A stretch of 29,140 nucleotides of DNA from JBBEBE01 sp051746765 (GCA_051746765.1 JBNJFK010000004.1:1-29140), one strand, 5' to 3'. Positions 1 through 8,068 are shown, numbered from the stretch's first letter. Notes: a model not told the origin generated them from the sequence alone. Translations and numbers: made by a program.

Positions 1-1302
1 GCCCTTGGGAGTGTACAGCTACTCCCTGCACAGACGTCCGATGACGGACGCGATTCGACGTTGGCGGAGTCTCAATCAGGCGATGAATTGTCGGGCATCA
101 GTGTGATAAGGGTGACGGGTACAATCGGGCCCACCACGACGAACTATCTGAATCGCTCGCTCGAACTGGCTCGCAGTCGCGGGGATCAGCTGCTTATCAT
201 GGAGATGGATACACCGGGCGGCCTGCTCTCGTCGACGCAAGAAATTGTTCAGGTGATGCTCGCTTCCACGTTGCCGATTGTCGTCTACGTCTCCCCGGAA
301 GGTGCAAGCGCCGGTAGTGCGGGTGCGTTTATTACACTCGCGTCTCACGTTGCGGCCATGGCACCGGCGACGACCATCGGGGCCGCCTCTCCGGTATCAA
401 TGGGGGGTGGCGAAGTGGATACCGTGATGCAGAAAAAGCTGTTCGAATTCTCCGAGAGTTACATCCAGAGTATTGCCGATGAGCGGGACCGAAATGCCGA
501 GTGGGCCCGGTCGGCTGTACGTGAGGGGGAGGCGGCGACCAGCAGTGAGGCGCTGGAGCTGGGTGTGATCGACCTGATCGCTCCCGATTTGAGTGCCCTT
601 CTCGATTCACTGGATGGCCGGACGCTGGAAGGAGAGGTGATCCGCACCTCCGGAGCAGAAATTCAACGGATTGAGCCCAACCTGGCCGAGACGTTTTTCA
701 GTTTTATTCTCCGCCCGGAGGTGATGCTCATTTTAACGATGATCTCCATTTACGGCATTCTGGGAGAAGTGACCAATCCGGGCGCGATTGTTCCGGGAGT
801 GGCTGGTGTGATTGCCCTTATTTTGCTACTCTACGGTGTGGCAGCCATGCCGATCAATGTTGCCGGTTTTCTGCTGATGGGGTTGGCCATCGCCCTCTTT
901 GTGCTGGAAGCATTCACACCAACGTTCGGAATTTTGTTAACCGGAGGAGCGGTCTCGTTTTTTCTGGGAGCACTCATGCTTTTTCAGGATTTACCGCAGG
1001 AGATGCAATTGTCCTATTACTGGCTCATACCCGCAACCCTGATGACGGTCCTTTTCTTTGCCTGGATAGTGACCAGTGGAATTAAAGCGCAGCTGAACGA
1101 GCCTCAAAGCGGACTGGAGTCGCTGATCGGGAAAGAGGTGAAGGTGATCGAGACGACCGGCCCGGATGGCGGGCGGGTACTCGTCTCCGGAGAGTACTGG
1201 AATGCCCTTTCAAAGGAGGAGGTTCCCGAGGGTGCACGAGCACGAATCGTTTCATTTGAAGGTTTGACGGTGACGGTCGAACCGGTTTCTACCAACGCAT
1301 AA
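1..1302 (+). CDS. NfeD-family membrane-bound serine protease (ClpP-class), 5' end outside window
   Basis: The frame is open to base 1, and the residues before the TTG at 61 end like a signal peptide (LLPAQT), so the true start lies upstream and the TTG is probably internal. Counting from the codon at 61, residues about 12-190 form a ClpP-like protease domain. It contains MDTPGG and the AGSAGAF motif; by alignment from memory with the Pyrococcus 1510-N protease, Ser86 and Lys126 would be the catalytic Ser/Lys dyad. Several membrane segments follow (about 215-345). The C-terminus is an NfeD OB-like domain (about 350-410, ending in TVTVEP). The gene is followed 21 bp later by a slipin gene, the classic nfeD/stomatin pairing, in which the protease is thought to cleave the partner's hydrophobic C-terminus. 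This is the long NfeD form with protease, membrane and OB parts. The family is certain; the physiological substrate is not. Confidence 0.95.
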   Translation, partial: ALGSVQLLPAQTSDDGRDSTLAESQSGDELSGISVIRVTGTIGPTTTNYLNRSLELARSRGDQLLIMEMDTPGGLLSSTQEIVQVMLASTLPIVVYVSPEGASAGSAGAFITLASHVAAMAPATTIGAASPVSMGGGEVDTVMQKKLFEFSESYIQSIADERDRNAEWARSAVREGEAATSSEALELGVIDLIAPDLSALLDSLDGRTLEGEVIRTSGAEIQRIEPNLAETFFSFILRPEVMLILTMISIYGILGEVTNPGAIVPGVAGVIALILLLYGVAAMPINVAGFLLMGLAIALFVLEAFTPTFGILLTGGAVSFFLGALMLFQDLPQEMQLSYYWLIPATLMTVLFFAWIVTSGIKAQLNEPQSGLESLIGKEVKVIETTGPDGGRVLVSGEYWNALSKEEVPEGARARIVSFEGLTVTVEPVSTNA

Positions 1303-1323
1303 CCGAACAACAAGAGGAGTCTT

Positions 1324-2211
1324 ATGAGTGATGCAGGTGCACTGACCAACATGATGGTATGGGTGGTTACCCTATTTGTCTTTCTGTCGATCTTTCTACC
1401 ACAGATGTTCAAGATCCTCCGGGAGTATGAACGGGGAGTGGTCTTTCGACTCGGAAAGTTTCACATGACCAAAGGGCCGGGCTTGATCATCCTGATCCCC
1501 TTCATTGACAAGATCGAGCGGGTAGATCTTCGGGTTCTGACGATCAATGTGGATCGACAGGAAGCGATTACGAAGGACAACGTGACCGTACAGGTCGATG
1601 CAATTACCTTCTTCCGCGTTGTCGATGCAGAGAAGGCGGTCATCCAGGTCGAGCGCTACATCGCGGCAACCTCCATGTTGGCGCAGACGACGCTTCGGAG
1701 CATTGTAGGTCAGGTAGAGCTGGACGAACTTCTGGCCGAACGTGATGCGATCAACAAAAAAATTCAGACAACCATCGATACCCACACCGATCCGTGGGGG
1801 ATCAAGGTGGTGTCGGTCGAGGTTCGGGATGTGATTCTGCCCGAGAGCATGAAACGTGCCATGGCGCGGCAAGCCGAGACCGAACGGGATCGACGCGCGA
1901 AAATCATCAGCGCCGAAGGGGAGTTTCAGGCAGCGACCAAACTGGTCGAAGCCGGGAAGATGATCGAGAAGACGCCGACCGCTCTGCAGCTACGTTACCT
2001 GCAGACGATGTCCGAGATCAGCGAGGAGAATGCAACGTTTGCCATCCTTCCGTTCCCGATCGATCTGCTCAGCGCGTTTACCGGATCCGGTCAGGGAACG
2101 ATTGGCGCGACTCAATCCGCCGAATGGGTGAAATCTGCTGCCGAAGCGATCACCGGTTCAGGGTCCGCGAAGAAAGGATCCGAAGAAGAGAAAGGGGATA
2201 GCGACGAGTGA
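1324..2211 (+). CDS. Slipin / stomatin-like SPFH-domain membrane protein
   Basis: A 295-residue protein with one N-terminal membrane segment (about residues 9-30) and then an SPFH/band-7 domain. Typical slipin features are REYERGVVFRLGK, GPGLIILIPFID, the strand VDLRVLTINV and the region ARQAETERDRRAKIISAEGE. The tail is short, polar and rich in Ser, Gly, Lys and Glu. The start is an ATG preceded by AGGAG at 1314-1318, a good Shine-Dalgarno for this genome. It lies 21 bp after the nfeD stop and should be co-transcribed with it. Slipins form oligomeric rings or scaffolds in membranes, and bacterial members usually sit beside nfeD. The role here in membrane organisation or membrane-protein quality control is inferred from that pairing. 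A strong terminator follows the gene. Confidence 0.95.
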   Translation: MSDAGALTNMMVWVVTLFVFLSIFLPQMFKILREYERGVVFRLGKFHMTKGPGLIILIPFIDKIERVDLRVLTINVDRQEAITKDNVTVQVDAITFFRVVDAEKAVIQVERYIAATSMLAQTTLRSIVGQVELDELLAERDAINKKIQTTIDTHTDPWGIKVVSVEVRDVILPESMKRAMARQAETERDRRAKIISAEGEFQAATKLVEAGKMIEKTPTALQLRYLQTMSEISEENATFAILPFPIDLLSAFTGSGQGTIGATQSAEWVKSAAEAITGSGSAKKGSEEEKGDSDE

Positions 2212-2262
2212 GCTCGGTAGTGACCGTGCTTGCCATGTTTGCAAGCTTCCCATCCATTCAAT

Positions 2263-2304
2263 AATAGAAGAAGCGACCTGCGTGAGTGGGTCGCTTCTTC
2301 TATT
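2263..2304. terminator. Bidirectional intrinsic terminator between convergent genes
   Basis: A perfect 16-bp inverted repeat (2263-2278 with 2289-2304) encloses a 10-base loop. Its outer arms are AATAGAAG and CTTCTATT. It lies between the slipin stop (+) and the stop of the acidic protein gene (-), so it can end both transcripts. The outer A/T-rich part of the stem supplies a U-rich tract on either strand. A smaller hairpin (GCTTGC/GCAAGC, 2228-2246) lies just before it. Confidence 0.85.
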
Positions 2305-2310
2305 TGGAGT

Positions 2311-3072
2311 CTACTCGATGCCGGTATTGAACCGGTCGCGAAGTTCCTGGATGTAGATGCCAATTTCGTTCCGGAGTTCGAAGAGTCGGCTGTGGAGGCG
2401 GTTGTAGAGTACCGGGTTCATGTAGGGAGAACTCTTCTGGATCTGCAGCAACTGAAGCGCGGAATTGGCACAGTGGAGGCCCCGCTTGTTGTAGGCGATA
2501 TTTCCTCCCAGATAGTCCTGCTCGTAGTCAAACGAATACCCTCCGGCAAGCTTGGCGCTTATTTTCAGGATCTGACCGATAAAGTCGTGATACGCTTTGT
2601 TGTGATAGGCGGGTGCAACCGACTCGGCCCATTTGAGAGTGTCGACGGCCAGTTTTCTTGCGGTCCGGTAAACTTGAAGATTCTCCAGCGACCCGTAGTT
2701 GGTAAACGTGAACTCTTCGCTAAGGAACTTCCACTCCTCGCCTTCATCAAAATCTTCTTCGTCTTCGTCCAGAAGCGGGTCATCATCGAAAAGGAACAAG
2801 TCGTCTTCGTCCATCTCTTCGTCGTCCCAATCATCCTCTTCTTCCGGGAAGTAGGCTTCGTCGAGAAGCAGTTCCTCTTCGATAAAGGCGTCTACGGCTT
2901 CGTCTTCATCCAGATTTTCTCGGAGAAGCGTAATCCATCTCGGCTCGACACCGGAAGGATCGGATGTAATGAAGTTCCGGAGTTGTTCGCTCTTCTGTTC
3001 GATCTCTTCGAGATGAGCATCCCATTGATCTTCATTCCAGGAGAACTCATCGCCAAATCCGTCCAAGCTCAT
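2311..3072 (-). CDS. Hypothetical acidic protein with possible four-helix-bundle C-terminal domain
   Basis: A 253-residue protein that I cannot name. The first 110 residues are extremely acidic, with long Asp/Glu runs broken by Leu/Phe pairs (FLFDDDPLLDEDEEDFDE). The C-terminal half (about 120-250) looks all-helical. LENLQVYRTARKLAVDTLKW, an IGQILKISAKLAGGY helix and a final ELRNEIGIYIQELRDRF helix resemble the S23/IVS-type four-helix-bundle family, but this is pattern resemblance only. No signal peptide or membrane segment is visible. It is the last gene of a leftward run after yggS and divIVA, with its own candidate promoter at 3135-3142. The acidic half could be a flexible protein- or cation-binding tail. 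Function unknown. Confidence 0.8.
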   Translation of the reverse strand: MSLDGFGDEFSWNEDQWDAHLEEIEQKSEQLRNFITSDPSGVEPRWITLLRENLDEDEAVDAFIEEELLLDEAYFPEEEDDWDDEEMDEDDLFLFDDDPLLDEDEEDFDEGEEWKFLSEEFTFTNYGSLENLQVYRTARKLAVDTLKWAESVAPAYHNKAYHDFIGQILKISAKLAGGYSFDYEQDYLGGNIAYNKRGLHCANSALQLLQIQKSSPYMNPVLYNRLHSRLFELRNEIGIYIQELRDRFNTGIE

Positions 3073-3134
3073 GGGTTGTGTGACTTGAATTCCGGTTGCA
3101 GGTCCGCGTATGAGACACGCGCTGCCTGTGGCCT

Positions 3135-3142
3135 CAAAGGTA
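3135..3142 (-). promoter_or_regulatory. Candidate -7 element (TACCTTTG) for the acidic protein gene
   Basis: On the minus strand this reads TACCTTTG, an exact match to the Bacteroidota -7 consensus TAnnTTTG, 63 bp upstream of the ATG at 3072. No clear TTG-type -33 box is visible at the right distance, so the call rests on the -7 match alone. Confidence 0.4.
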
Positions 3143-3187
3143 CGGAATTTTCAGAGAAAAAAGAGAGGCCGGTGTAGAGGATACAGG

Positions 3188-3937
3188 TCAATCGATCTGG
3201 TCCAGAATGTTGTCGAGCGGGTCGTCCTGGCCGCTCTTTTTCGACTTCTTGTTTGGCAACGTTTCGGCTTCGTCATCTCCTTTATCGGTGGAAAAAGGAG
3301 ATCCTGGCTCGTTCGTCGATTCTTCGGACGGTGACGACGTGCTGTTCTCGTTGGATTCGTCCGATCGCTTGACCGGTGACGGAGTCTCGACCGCCTCCTC
3401 CTCTTGCGCATCCGCAGAAGGCTCATCTTTCGGCTCATTCGACGTTGGTTTTCGACGCTCGTCTGCAACCGGAGGCACGACGGCATCTGTCTCTTCAGAG
3501 AACTGACCAAGCGTTTCCTGTGCATTTTGCAGATAGGATCGAAACGATGCGATTAACTCTTTTCGGCGATCCAGCAGACGAATCATGTCTTGTCGGACTT
3601 CTCGTCGCTGGTCATACGCCTCTCGAATGATCTCTTCGGCTTCCAGTTCCGCTTTCTGCAGAATATTTCTGGACTCCTGACGGGCGCCACTCAGCTTCTG
3701 ATCGGCCGAATCTTTGGCGGTCTGCAGGGTTTCATGCAGGGCCGACTCGACTCGTTCATAGTGTTTCAGCTTCTCTTTGAGGGCGGCTATCTGCTTTTCA
3801 AGTTCGCTCTGCAGAGTGACCAGGTGCTCCCATTCGTTGGAGACGAGCGAGAGAAAGGCTTGTACTTCGGCTGGATCGTATCCGCGGATCGCCTTGTCAA
3901 AAGTCTGTTGCTTGATTTCCAGGGCGGTCAATTTCAT
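3188..3937 (-). CDS. divIVA: DivIVA-domain coiled-coil protein
   Basis: A 249-residue protein. Its N-terminus (MKLTALEIKQQTFDKAIRGY, then DPAEVQAFLSLVSNEWE) is the DivIVA membrane-binding region with the typical F..A.RGYD..EV..FL pattern. A long coiled coil runs to about residue 155. The last 90 residues are polar and low-complexity (Ser, Glu, Asp, Lys, Pro) and probably disordered. DivIVA proteins gather at curved membranes such as poles and septa and recruit other factors. AGAGGA stands just upstream of the ATG. It lies downstream of yggS, recalling the ylmE...divIVA order of Gram-positive bacteria, but without ylmF/sepF, ylmG and ylmH between them. The domain call is firm; the exact role is inferred. 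Confidence 0.9.
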   Translation of the reverse strand: MKLTALEIKQQTFDKAIRGYDPAEVQAFLSLVSNEWEHLVTLQSELEKQIAALKEKLKHYERVESALHETLQTAKDSADQKLSGARQESRNILQKAELEAEEIIREAYDQRREVRQDMIRLLDRRKELIASFRSYLQNAQETLGQFSEETDAVVPPVADERRKPTSNEPKDEPSADAQEEEAVETPSPVKRSDESNENSTSSPSEESTNEPGSPFSTDKGDDEAETLPNKKSKKSGQDDPLDNILDQID

Positions 3938-4047
3938 CGCATTCCTCTTCGTTTCATGTCGGGCAGCTGGTTTTAACCGGGTCGGTGGTCGGGCCGAACC
4001 GGTTCATCCGAAGGTACAAAAAGTTTGTCACTTGGAAGAGTCCGGGC

Positions 4048-4737
4048 TCAGTCGCGTTCGCCAAAAATGGCCGACCCGATGCGAACCATGGTGGCTCCCT
4101 CTTCTATTGCAATTTCCAAGTCGTGGCTCATTCCCATGGACAAGTGATCCAGTACATTGGATCCCCCTTTCATACGCAGATGCGACTCGAGTGTTTCCCG
4201 AAGGAGGATAAACTGGCGTCGGATGCGATCGTAATCATCGGTGTGGCTTGCCATGCCCATCAGTCCTCGAACGCGTACATGGTTCAGATTGGCCGTGTAA
4301 TCGAGTAGAGAGGCCAGCTCATCGGGCATGATTCCCTGCTTCTGATCTTCATTACTGATGTTGATCTGGATCAGGGACTGGATTACACGATTTTCACGAG
4401 CGGCCCGCTTCTCGATCTCTTTGAAGTATTTCTTTTTGTAAACTGAATGAATCCAATCGACTCGCGGAGCCATGTACTTGATCTTGTTCGTCTGCAGTGG
4501 ACCGATGAAGTGCCACTCCAGGGGGAGGTCGTCGAGCTCCTCCATTTTGGACTGGAGTTCCCGTGCACGGTTTTCACCGAAGCGTATCTGACCGCAGGCG
4601 TGAGCCGACCGGATGGATTCGACGGGCCGGGTTTTGCTAACGGCAATCAGTTGGACATCGTCAACCGAGCGACCTGTACGTTGGCAGGTTTGTTGGATCG
4701 TTTCCCGGACGGATTGCAGAGAATCACAAAGGGCCAT
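4048..4737 (-). CDS. yggS: YggS/PROSC-family pyridoxal phosphate-binding protein (PLP homeostasis)
   Basis: A 229-residue protein matching the YggS/YlmE family over its whole length. The PLP-binding Lys is Lys35 in AVSKT. Other family signatures are FGENRAREL, WHFIGPLQTNK, the RGLMGM turn and the C-terminal LSMGMSHDLEIAIEEG with VRIGSAIFG. The fold is an alanine-racemase-like TIM barrel without the second domain, and the protein has no known enzymatic activity. It buffers free PLP and affects amino-acid and keto-acid balance. The start chosen gives the usual family N-terminus, and the length is normal. It is the first gene of the leftward yggS-divIVA-acidic protein run and is divergent from the Nif3-like gene. 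Confidence 0.95.
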   Translation of the reverse strand: MALCDSLQSVRETIQQTCQRTGRSVDDVQLIAVSKTRPVESIRSAHACGQIRFGENRARELQSKMEELDDLPLEWHFIGPLQTNKIKYMAPRVDWIHSVYKKKYFKEIEKRAARENRVIQSLIQINISNEDQKQGIMPDELASLLDYTANLNHVRVRGLMGMASHTDDYDRIRRQFILLRETLESHLRMKGGSNVLDHLSMGMSHDLEIAIEEGATMVRIGSAIFGERD

Positions 4738-4812
4738 ACTGGTCTGGAGCCTCGCGTATGATGGTGATTTGATTTCTTGTATCGTGACAGGCTCTAAACT
4801 TAAAAATTGGTT

Positions 4813-4842
4813 TTTGCAGATGCTAAATTAATTGTATTTTTG
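4813..4842 (+). promoter_or_regulatory. Candidate Bacteroidota-type promoter for the Nif3-like gene
   Basis: TTTG at 4813-4816 and TATTTTTG at 4835-4842 match the -33 (TTTG) and -7 (TAnnTTTG) boxes with an 18-base spacer. They sit in an AT-rich pocket about 115 bp upstream of the GTG at 4958. This is the best two-box promoter I could find in the window. Confidence 0.6.
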
Positions 4843-4957
4843 ATGTCTGTGAAAAATCGAAAAATGATTTTGATGCGATACCGTACCGGCAGGATCGGGC
4901 AGACGCCTCTGCACTACCGCCTCCCACACCAGCACATCAATTGGAGGGGCTAAAGGA

Positions 4958-5905
4958 GTGAAGACCACCGTCCGACATATCACCAGCTTTATGCAGCAGT
5001 GGGCACCACCCGGAGTAAAGATGGATTACGATAATGTCGGTCTCCTGGTCGGAGATCAGAAACACCCGGTCGAGCGGGTGTTGGTCTGTCTGGATGTCAC
5101 CGAAGAGGTGGTCCGGGAAGCGATCCAAAAGAAGTGTCAACTGATCGTTTCCCATCACCCACTCATTTTCCAGCCTATACGAAGCATAACTACCGACCAG
5201 GAACAGGGTCGGATTCTCTTCGAGCTCATCCGAAACGACATTGCCCTCTTTTCTGCACATACAAATCTGGACGCGGCACTTGACGGCGTTTCGTTCGTTC
5301 TGGCCAACAGTCTCGGGCTGGACCATCTCCGATTTCTGAAACATACGCACAAGGGAAGCAAGAAATTTACGCTCACGACCCGTTTGGAAGATGCCGATGC
5401 CGTGCTCAAGCTGCTCAACTACTATTCCGCCGAAGAGGCTCACTATTTCCCGGTGAGCAGTCGAAAAGATGGTTTCCGCTGCTTCGAAGCGGTCATCGAT
5501 GCACACAATCTGGAGGAGATGCAGCATGCTCTGGAACGCGAAGGCGTGCTCAAGCAGGGCTCATTTCAGGTGGTCGATATGGCGAGTCCGTCCAATAATT
5601 TCGGAATGGGCGTCATTGGCACCTATCCGGAGGAAGGAATTACCCAAGAGGAGTTTCTGCACCTGGTCTGCAAGGCTCTCGATGTGCCGGCCATTCGATA
5701 TGCGGGAAGTACCGATCGGATTCGGAGTGTTGCCGTTTGTGGTGGAGCCGGATCTTCTCTCCGAGCGGCAGCAATGGCTGCCGGAGCAGATGCATTCGTG
5801 ACGGCAGACGTCCGTTATCACGACTACTTTTCCGAGTCGGAATCGTTTCTTCTGCTCGATGTTGGACATTACGAGAGTGAATTTCCTGTGGTAGAGGCGA
5901 TTTGA
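4958..5905 (+). CDS. Nif3-like dinuclear metal-centre protein (DUF34), interrupted by in-frame TGA
   Basis: The open part is 315 residues and starts at a GTG preceded by GGAGGGG (4943-4949). It shows the DUF34/Nif3 signatures: SHHPLIF (His66, His67), HTNLD (His101, Asp105) and, near the end, GHYESE (His304, Glu308), together the expected two-metal ligand set. A middle insert of about 100 residues is the PII/CutA-like domain seen in YqfO-type members. The reading frame then meets TGA at 5903-5905. The same frame continues for 31 more codons to 5999-6001 and encodes the expected family C-terminus (DVITNPVRIYSP). The protein as annotated therefore lacks its last strand, although all metal ligands remain. 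Family members may act on NAD(P)-derived or GTP-cyclohydrolase-linked substrates; the function is not settled. It is followed 22 bp after the second stop by the coiled-coil gene, a common Bacteroidota pairing. Confidence 0.9.
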   Translation: MKTTVRHITSFMQQWAPPGVKMDYDNVGLLVGDQKHPVERVLVCLDVTEEVVREAIQKKCQLIVSHHPLIFQPIRSITTDQEQGRILFELIRNDIALFSAHTNLDAALDGVSFVLANSLGLDHLRFLKHTHKGSKKFTLTTRLEDADAVLKLLNYYSAEEAHYFPVSSRKDGFRCFEAVIDAHNLEEMQHALEREGVLKQGSFQVVDMASPSNNFGMGVIGTYPEEGITQEEFLHLVCKALDVPAIRYAGSTDRIRSVAVCGGAGSSLRAAAMAAGADAFVTADVRYHDYFSESESFLLLDVGHYESEFPVVEAI

Positions 5906-6001
5906 AAGGAATTGAGTGAAGGATTTGAACAGATAGAGGTGATGGCGACCGACGTGATAACCAATCCGGTGCGCATCTACTCACCGGAACAACCGAACTG
6001 A
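5906..6001 (+). other. In-frame remainder of the Nif3-like gene after the TGA
   Basis: Directly after the TGA, the same frame stays open for 31 codons and ends at TGA 5999-6001. The peptide contains EQIEVMATDVITNPVRIYSP, which fits the terminal strand of Nif3-like proteins (a short strand, then T.PV). No frameshift is needed; one base change or readthrough would give a protein of 347 residues, within the family range. Confidence 0.75.
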
Positions 6002-6023
6002 ACCCAACAAGACGAAACAATCC

Positions 6024-6758
6024 ATGGAAGAAGTACTCCAAAAACTGGCCAACCTTCAGTATATCGACAGCCGTATTGACGAACTGAAGCAGCTGCGAGG
6101 CGACCTCCCGGAAGAAGTTCTCGATATCGAAACCGATATCACCCGGTACGAAGTCCGACTCGAGCAGCTCGAACAAGAGACGAAGGATCTGGAGACAGAG
6201 AAATCTGCCAAGGAGTTGGAGATCCAGACGTCGCTTGAAAAGATCGGCAAGTACGAAGAGCAGCAGCTCGAAGTACGGAACAACCGGGAGTATGATGCCC
6301 TGACCAAGGAGATCGAGGCCCAGAAGCAGCTGGTCGAAGAGTCTCGCCGTCGTATTGAAGAGATCGAAAAACGGCAGGAAGAGATGGGCCCGGAGATCGA
6401 GACAACCGAAAAGCGTCTCGAAGAGGTCCGGGACGTCCACAAAGAGAAGAAAGAGAATCTGGAGAGTGTCGTCGAATCGACGCAAAGCGAAGAGGACAAG
6501 CTCTTGGAGATTCGCGAAAAGCTGATGGACGAACTCGACAAGCGATACAAGCGGAGTTACAATCGTCTTCGGGACGGGTTGACCAATGGCATCGCGGTTG
6601 TCGCGATGGAGAAGGGAGCCGCTCTCGGAATGTCACTTCCACCACAGGTACAGGTCGAGGTTCGACGAAAGAATAAGATTATCATTGACGAGAACAGCGG
6701 CCGAATTGTGGTTGACCCCTCCTTTTTCAAGCAGGCAAAAGAGGAGTTGAAGGTCTGA
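6024..6758 (+). CDS. COG1579-like coiled-coil protein with cysteine-less degenerate zinc-ribbon region
   Basis: A 244-residue protein. Residues about 1-175 are an almost unbroken Glu/Lys/Arg-rich helical hairpin coiled coil, containing NNREYDALTKEIE, a hallmark of the CT398/COG1579 family. The C-terminal part keeps the family frame (NGIAVVAMEKGA, SLPPQVQVEVR, ENSGRIVVDP), where relatives normally carry two CxxC pairs of a C4 zinc ribbon. Here there is no cysteine in the whole protein: the first pair is lost and shortened, and Asp222 and Ser225 stand at the second. The fold may persist without zinc. The partner and function of the family are poorly known; nucleic-acid binding or flagellar/secretion roles have been proposed. 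It sits between the Nif3-like gene and rnpB and is probably co-transcribed with the former. No Shine-Dalgarno is evident. Confidence 0.88.
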   Translation: MEEVLQKLANLQYIDSRIDELKQLRGDLPEEVLDIETDITRYEVRLEQLEQETKDLETEKSAKELEIQTSLEKIGKYEEQQLEVRNNREYDALTKEIEAQKQLVEESRRRIEEIEKRQEEMGPEIETTEKRLEEVRDVHKEKKENLESVVESTQSEEDKLLEIREKLMDELDKRYKRSYNRLRDGLTNGIAVVAMEKGAALGMSLPPQVQVEVRRKNKIIIDENSGRIVVDPSFFKQAKEELKV

Positions 6759-6819
6759 CGACCGACTCCGACCTGCCATCCGGTGGAACCATTCACCCAT
6801 TTGACGGGTTTTGAAGATT

Positions 6820-7217
<398 letters not shown>

Positions 7218-7232
7218 CTTTTTTTGGATTTT

Positions 7233-7263
7233 GGGCAATACGACCGGTCATGGGTCGTTGCCC
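7233..7263 (+). other. Hairpin just downstream of rnpB
   Basis: GGGCAA plus CGACC (7233-7238, 7241-7245, with a two-base TA bulge) pair with GGTCG plus TTGCCC (7253-7263), giving an 11-bp stem with a short loop 8 bases after the rnpB T-run. No T-run follows, so it may be a 3' processing or stability element rather than a terminator. The remaining 230 bases before the next gene show no other convincing structure. Confidence 0.45.
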
Positions 7264-7492
7264 ATATGGATACTCGGTCATGCATCGACTCTTCGACGGT
7301 TCGTTTGGGAGCGCGATTTCCATATTCGGGTATCCCTGTTCACATGGACCCATGGACCATGCAGGAGAACTCGCTATCCGGCGATACGGTGTGTTTGAAA
7401 CTCATCCCGTCTTCTCTCTTGCCGCTGACGACTGTTCACGGACAGAACGATCAACGATACATACATCATCACCAACCAACCCAACGACTTTT

Positions 7493-8035
7493 ATGAAGAC
7501 GATTCAATCAATGTTTGCCGGACTCTTTGCCCTCTTGTTGATGGCAACTACTGTTACGGCCCAACAACAGCAACCCCAGCAGCAACCGCAGCAGCAACCA
7601 CAACAACAACCACAACAGCAGATGCAGCCGCAGCAGCCCGAGGCACCCAGCCCGGACGAGATCAGCGATGACGAGCTGTTGACGTTTGCCGAAACATCGG
7701 ATGCGATCCGCCCCATCCAGGAAGAAGCGCAGATGGAGATGCGAGGCTTGATCGAGGAGGAGGGAATTTCGATTGAACGATTCCAGCAGCTGATGATGGC
7801 CATGCAGAATCCACAGATGGCAGATCAGGTCGAAATGTCAGCTGACGAAGAGGAGTCCATTCAGGAGATGGAGCCGAAGCTGGTCGAGATTGAAAATGCA
7901 GCCTCCGAAGAGATTACCAGCGAGATTGAAAATCAGGGGCTGGAAGTGGATCGGTATCAGGCGATCTACATGAGTCTGCAACAGAATCCGGAGTTGATGG
8001 AGCGACTGCAGGCAATGATGGAAGAAGAAGAATAA
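7493..8035 (+). CDS. Secreted Gln/Pro-rich protein with DUF4168-like domain
   Basis: A 180-residue protein. I chose the ATG at 7493 because it begins a clean signal peptide (MKTIQSMFAGLFALLLMATT, then VTA, cleaved before Gln24); longer in-frame starts upstream would run through the region after rnpB. Residues 24-49 are a PQQQ repeat tract. The rest is acidic and helical, with two similar halves: ELLTFAETSDAIRPIQEEAQ and later MEPKLVEIENAASEEITSEI, each followed by a short segment such as GISIERFQQLMMAMQ or GLEVDRYQAIYMSLQ. This layout matches DUF4168 proteins, which are exported and of unknown function. No clear Shine-Dalgarno. It is convergent with smpB, 34 bp away. The export and family calls are good; the role is unknown. 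Confidence 0.85.
   Translation: MKTIQSMFAGLFALLLMATTVTAQQQQPQQQPQQQPQQQPQQQMQPQQPEAPSPDEISDDELLTFAETSDAIRPIQEEAQMEMRGLIEEEGISIERFQQLMMAMQNPQMADQVEMSADEEESIQEMEPKLVEIENAASEEITSEIENQGLEVDRYQAIYMSLQQNPELMERLQAMMEEEE
7562..7639 (+). repeat. CAG/CAA-rich tract encoding (PQQQ)n
   Basis: Twenty-six codons of imperfect PQQQ units built from a mix of CAA and CAG glutamine codons and CCC/CCG/CCA proline codons, immediately after the predicted signal cleavage site. The mixed codons suggest selection on the peptide rather than simple DNA slippage. Confidence 0.85.
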
Positions 8036-8068
8036 GACGAGCAGGAGAAACGGATCGGGTCGGGAGGT

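Noticed and set aside
2230..3177. 315-residue + strand frame
   Set aside because: It starts inside the terminator region and is the complement of the acidic protein's Asp/Glu codons, giving an artificial Phe/Val/Leu-rich peptide.
5903..5905. Selenocysteine codon in the Nif3-like gene
   Set aside because: No SECIS-like hairpin follows directly, no selenium genes are nearby, and the family has no conserved Cys at this position that I know of.
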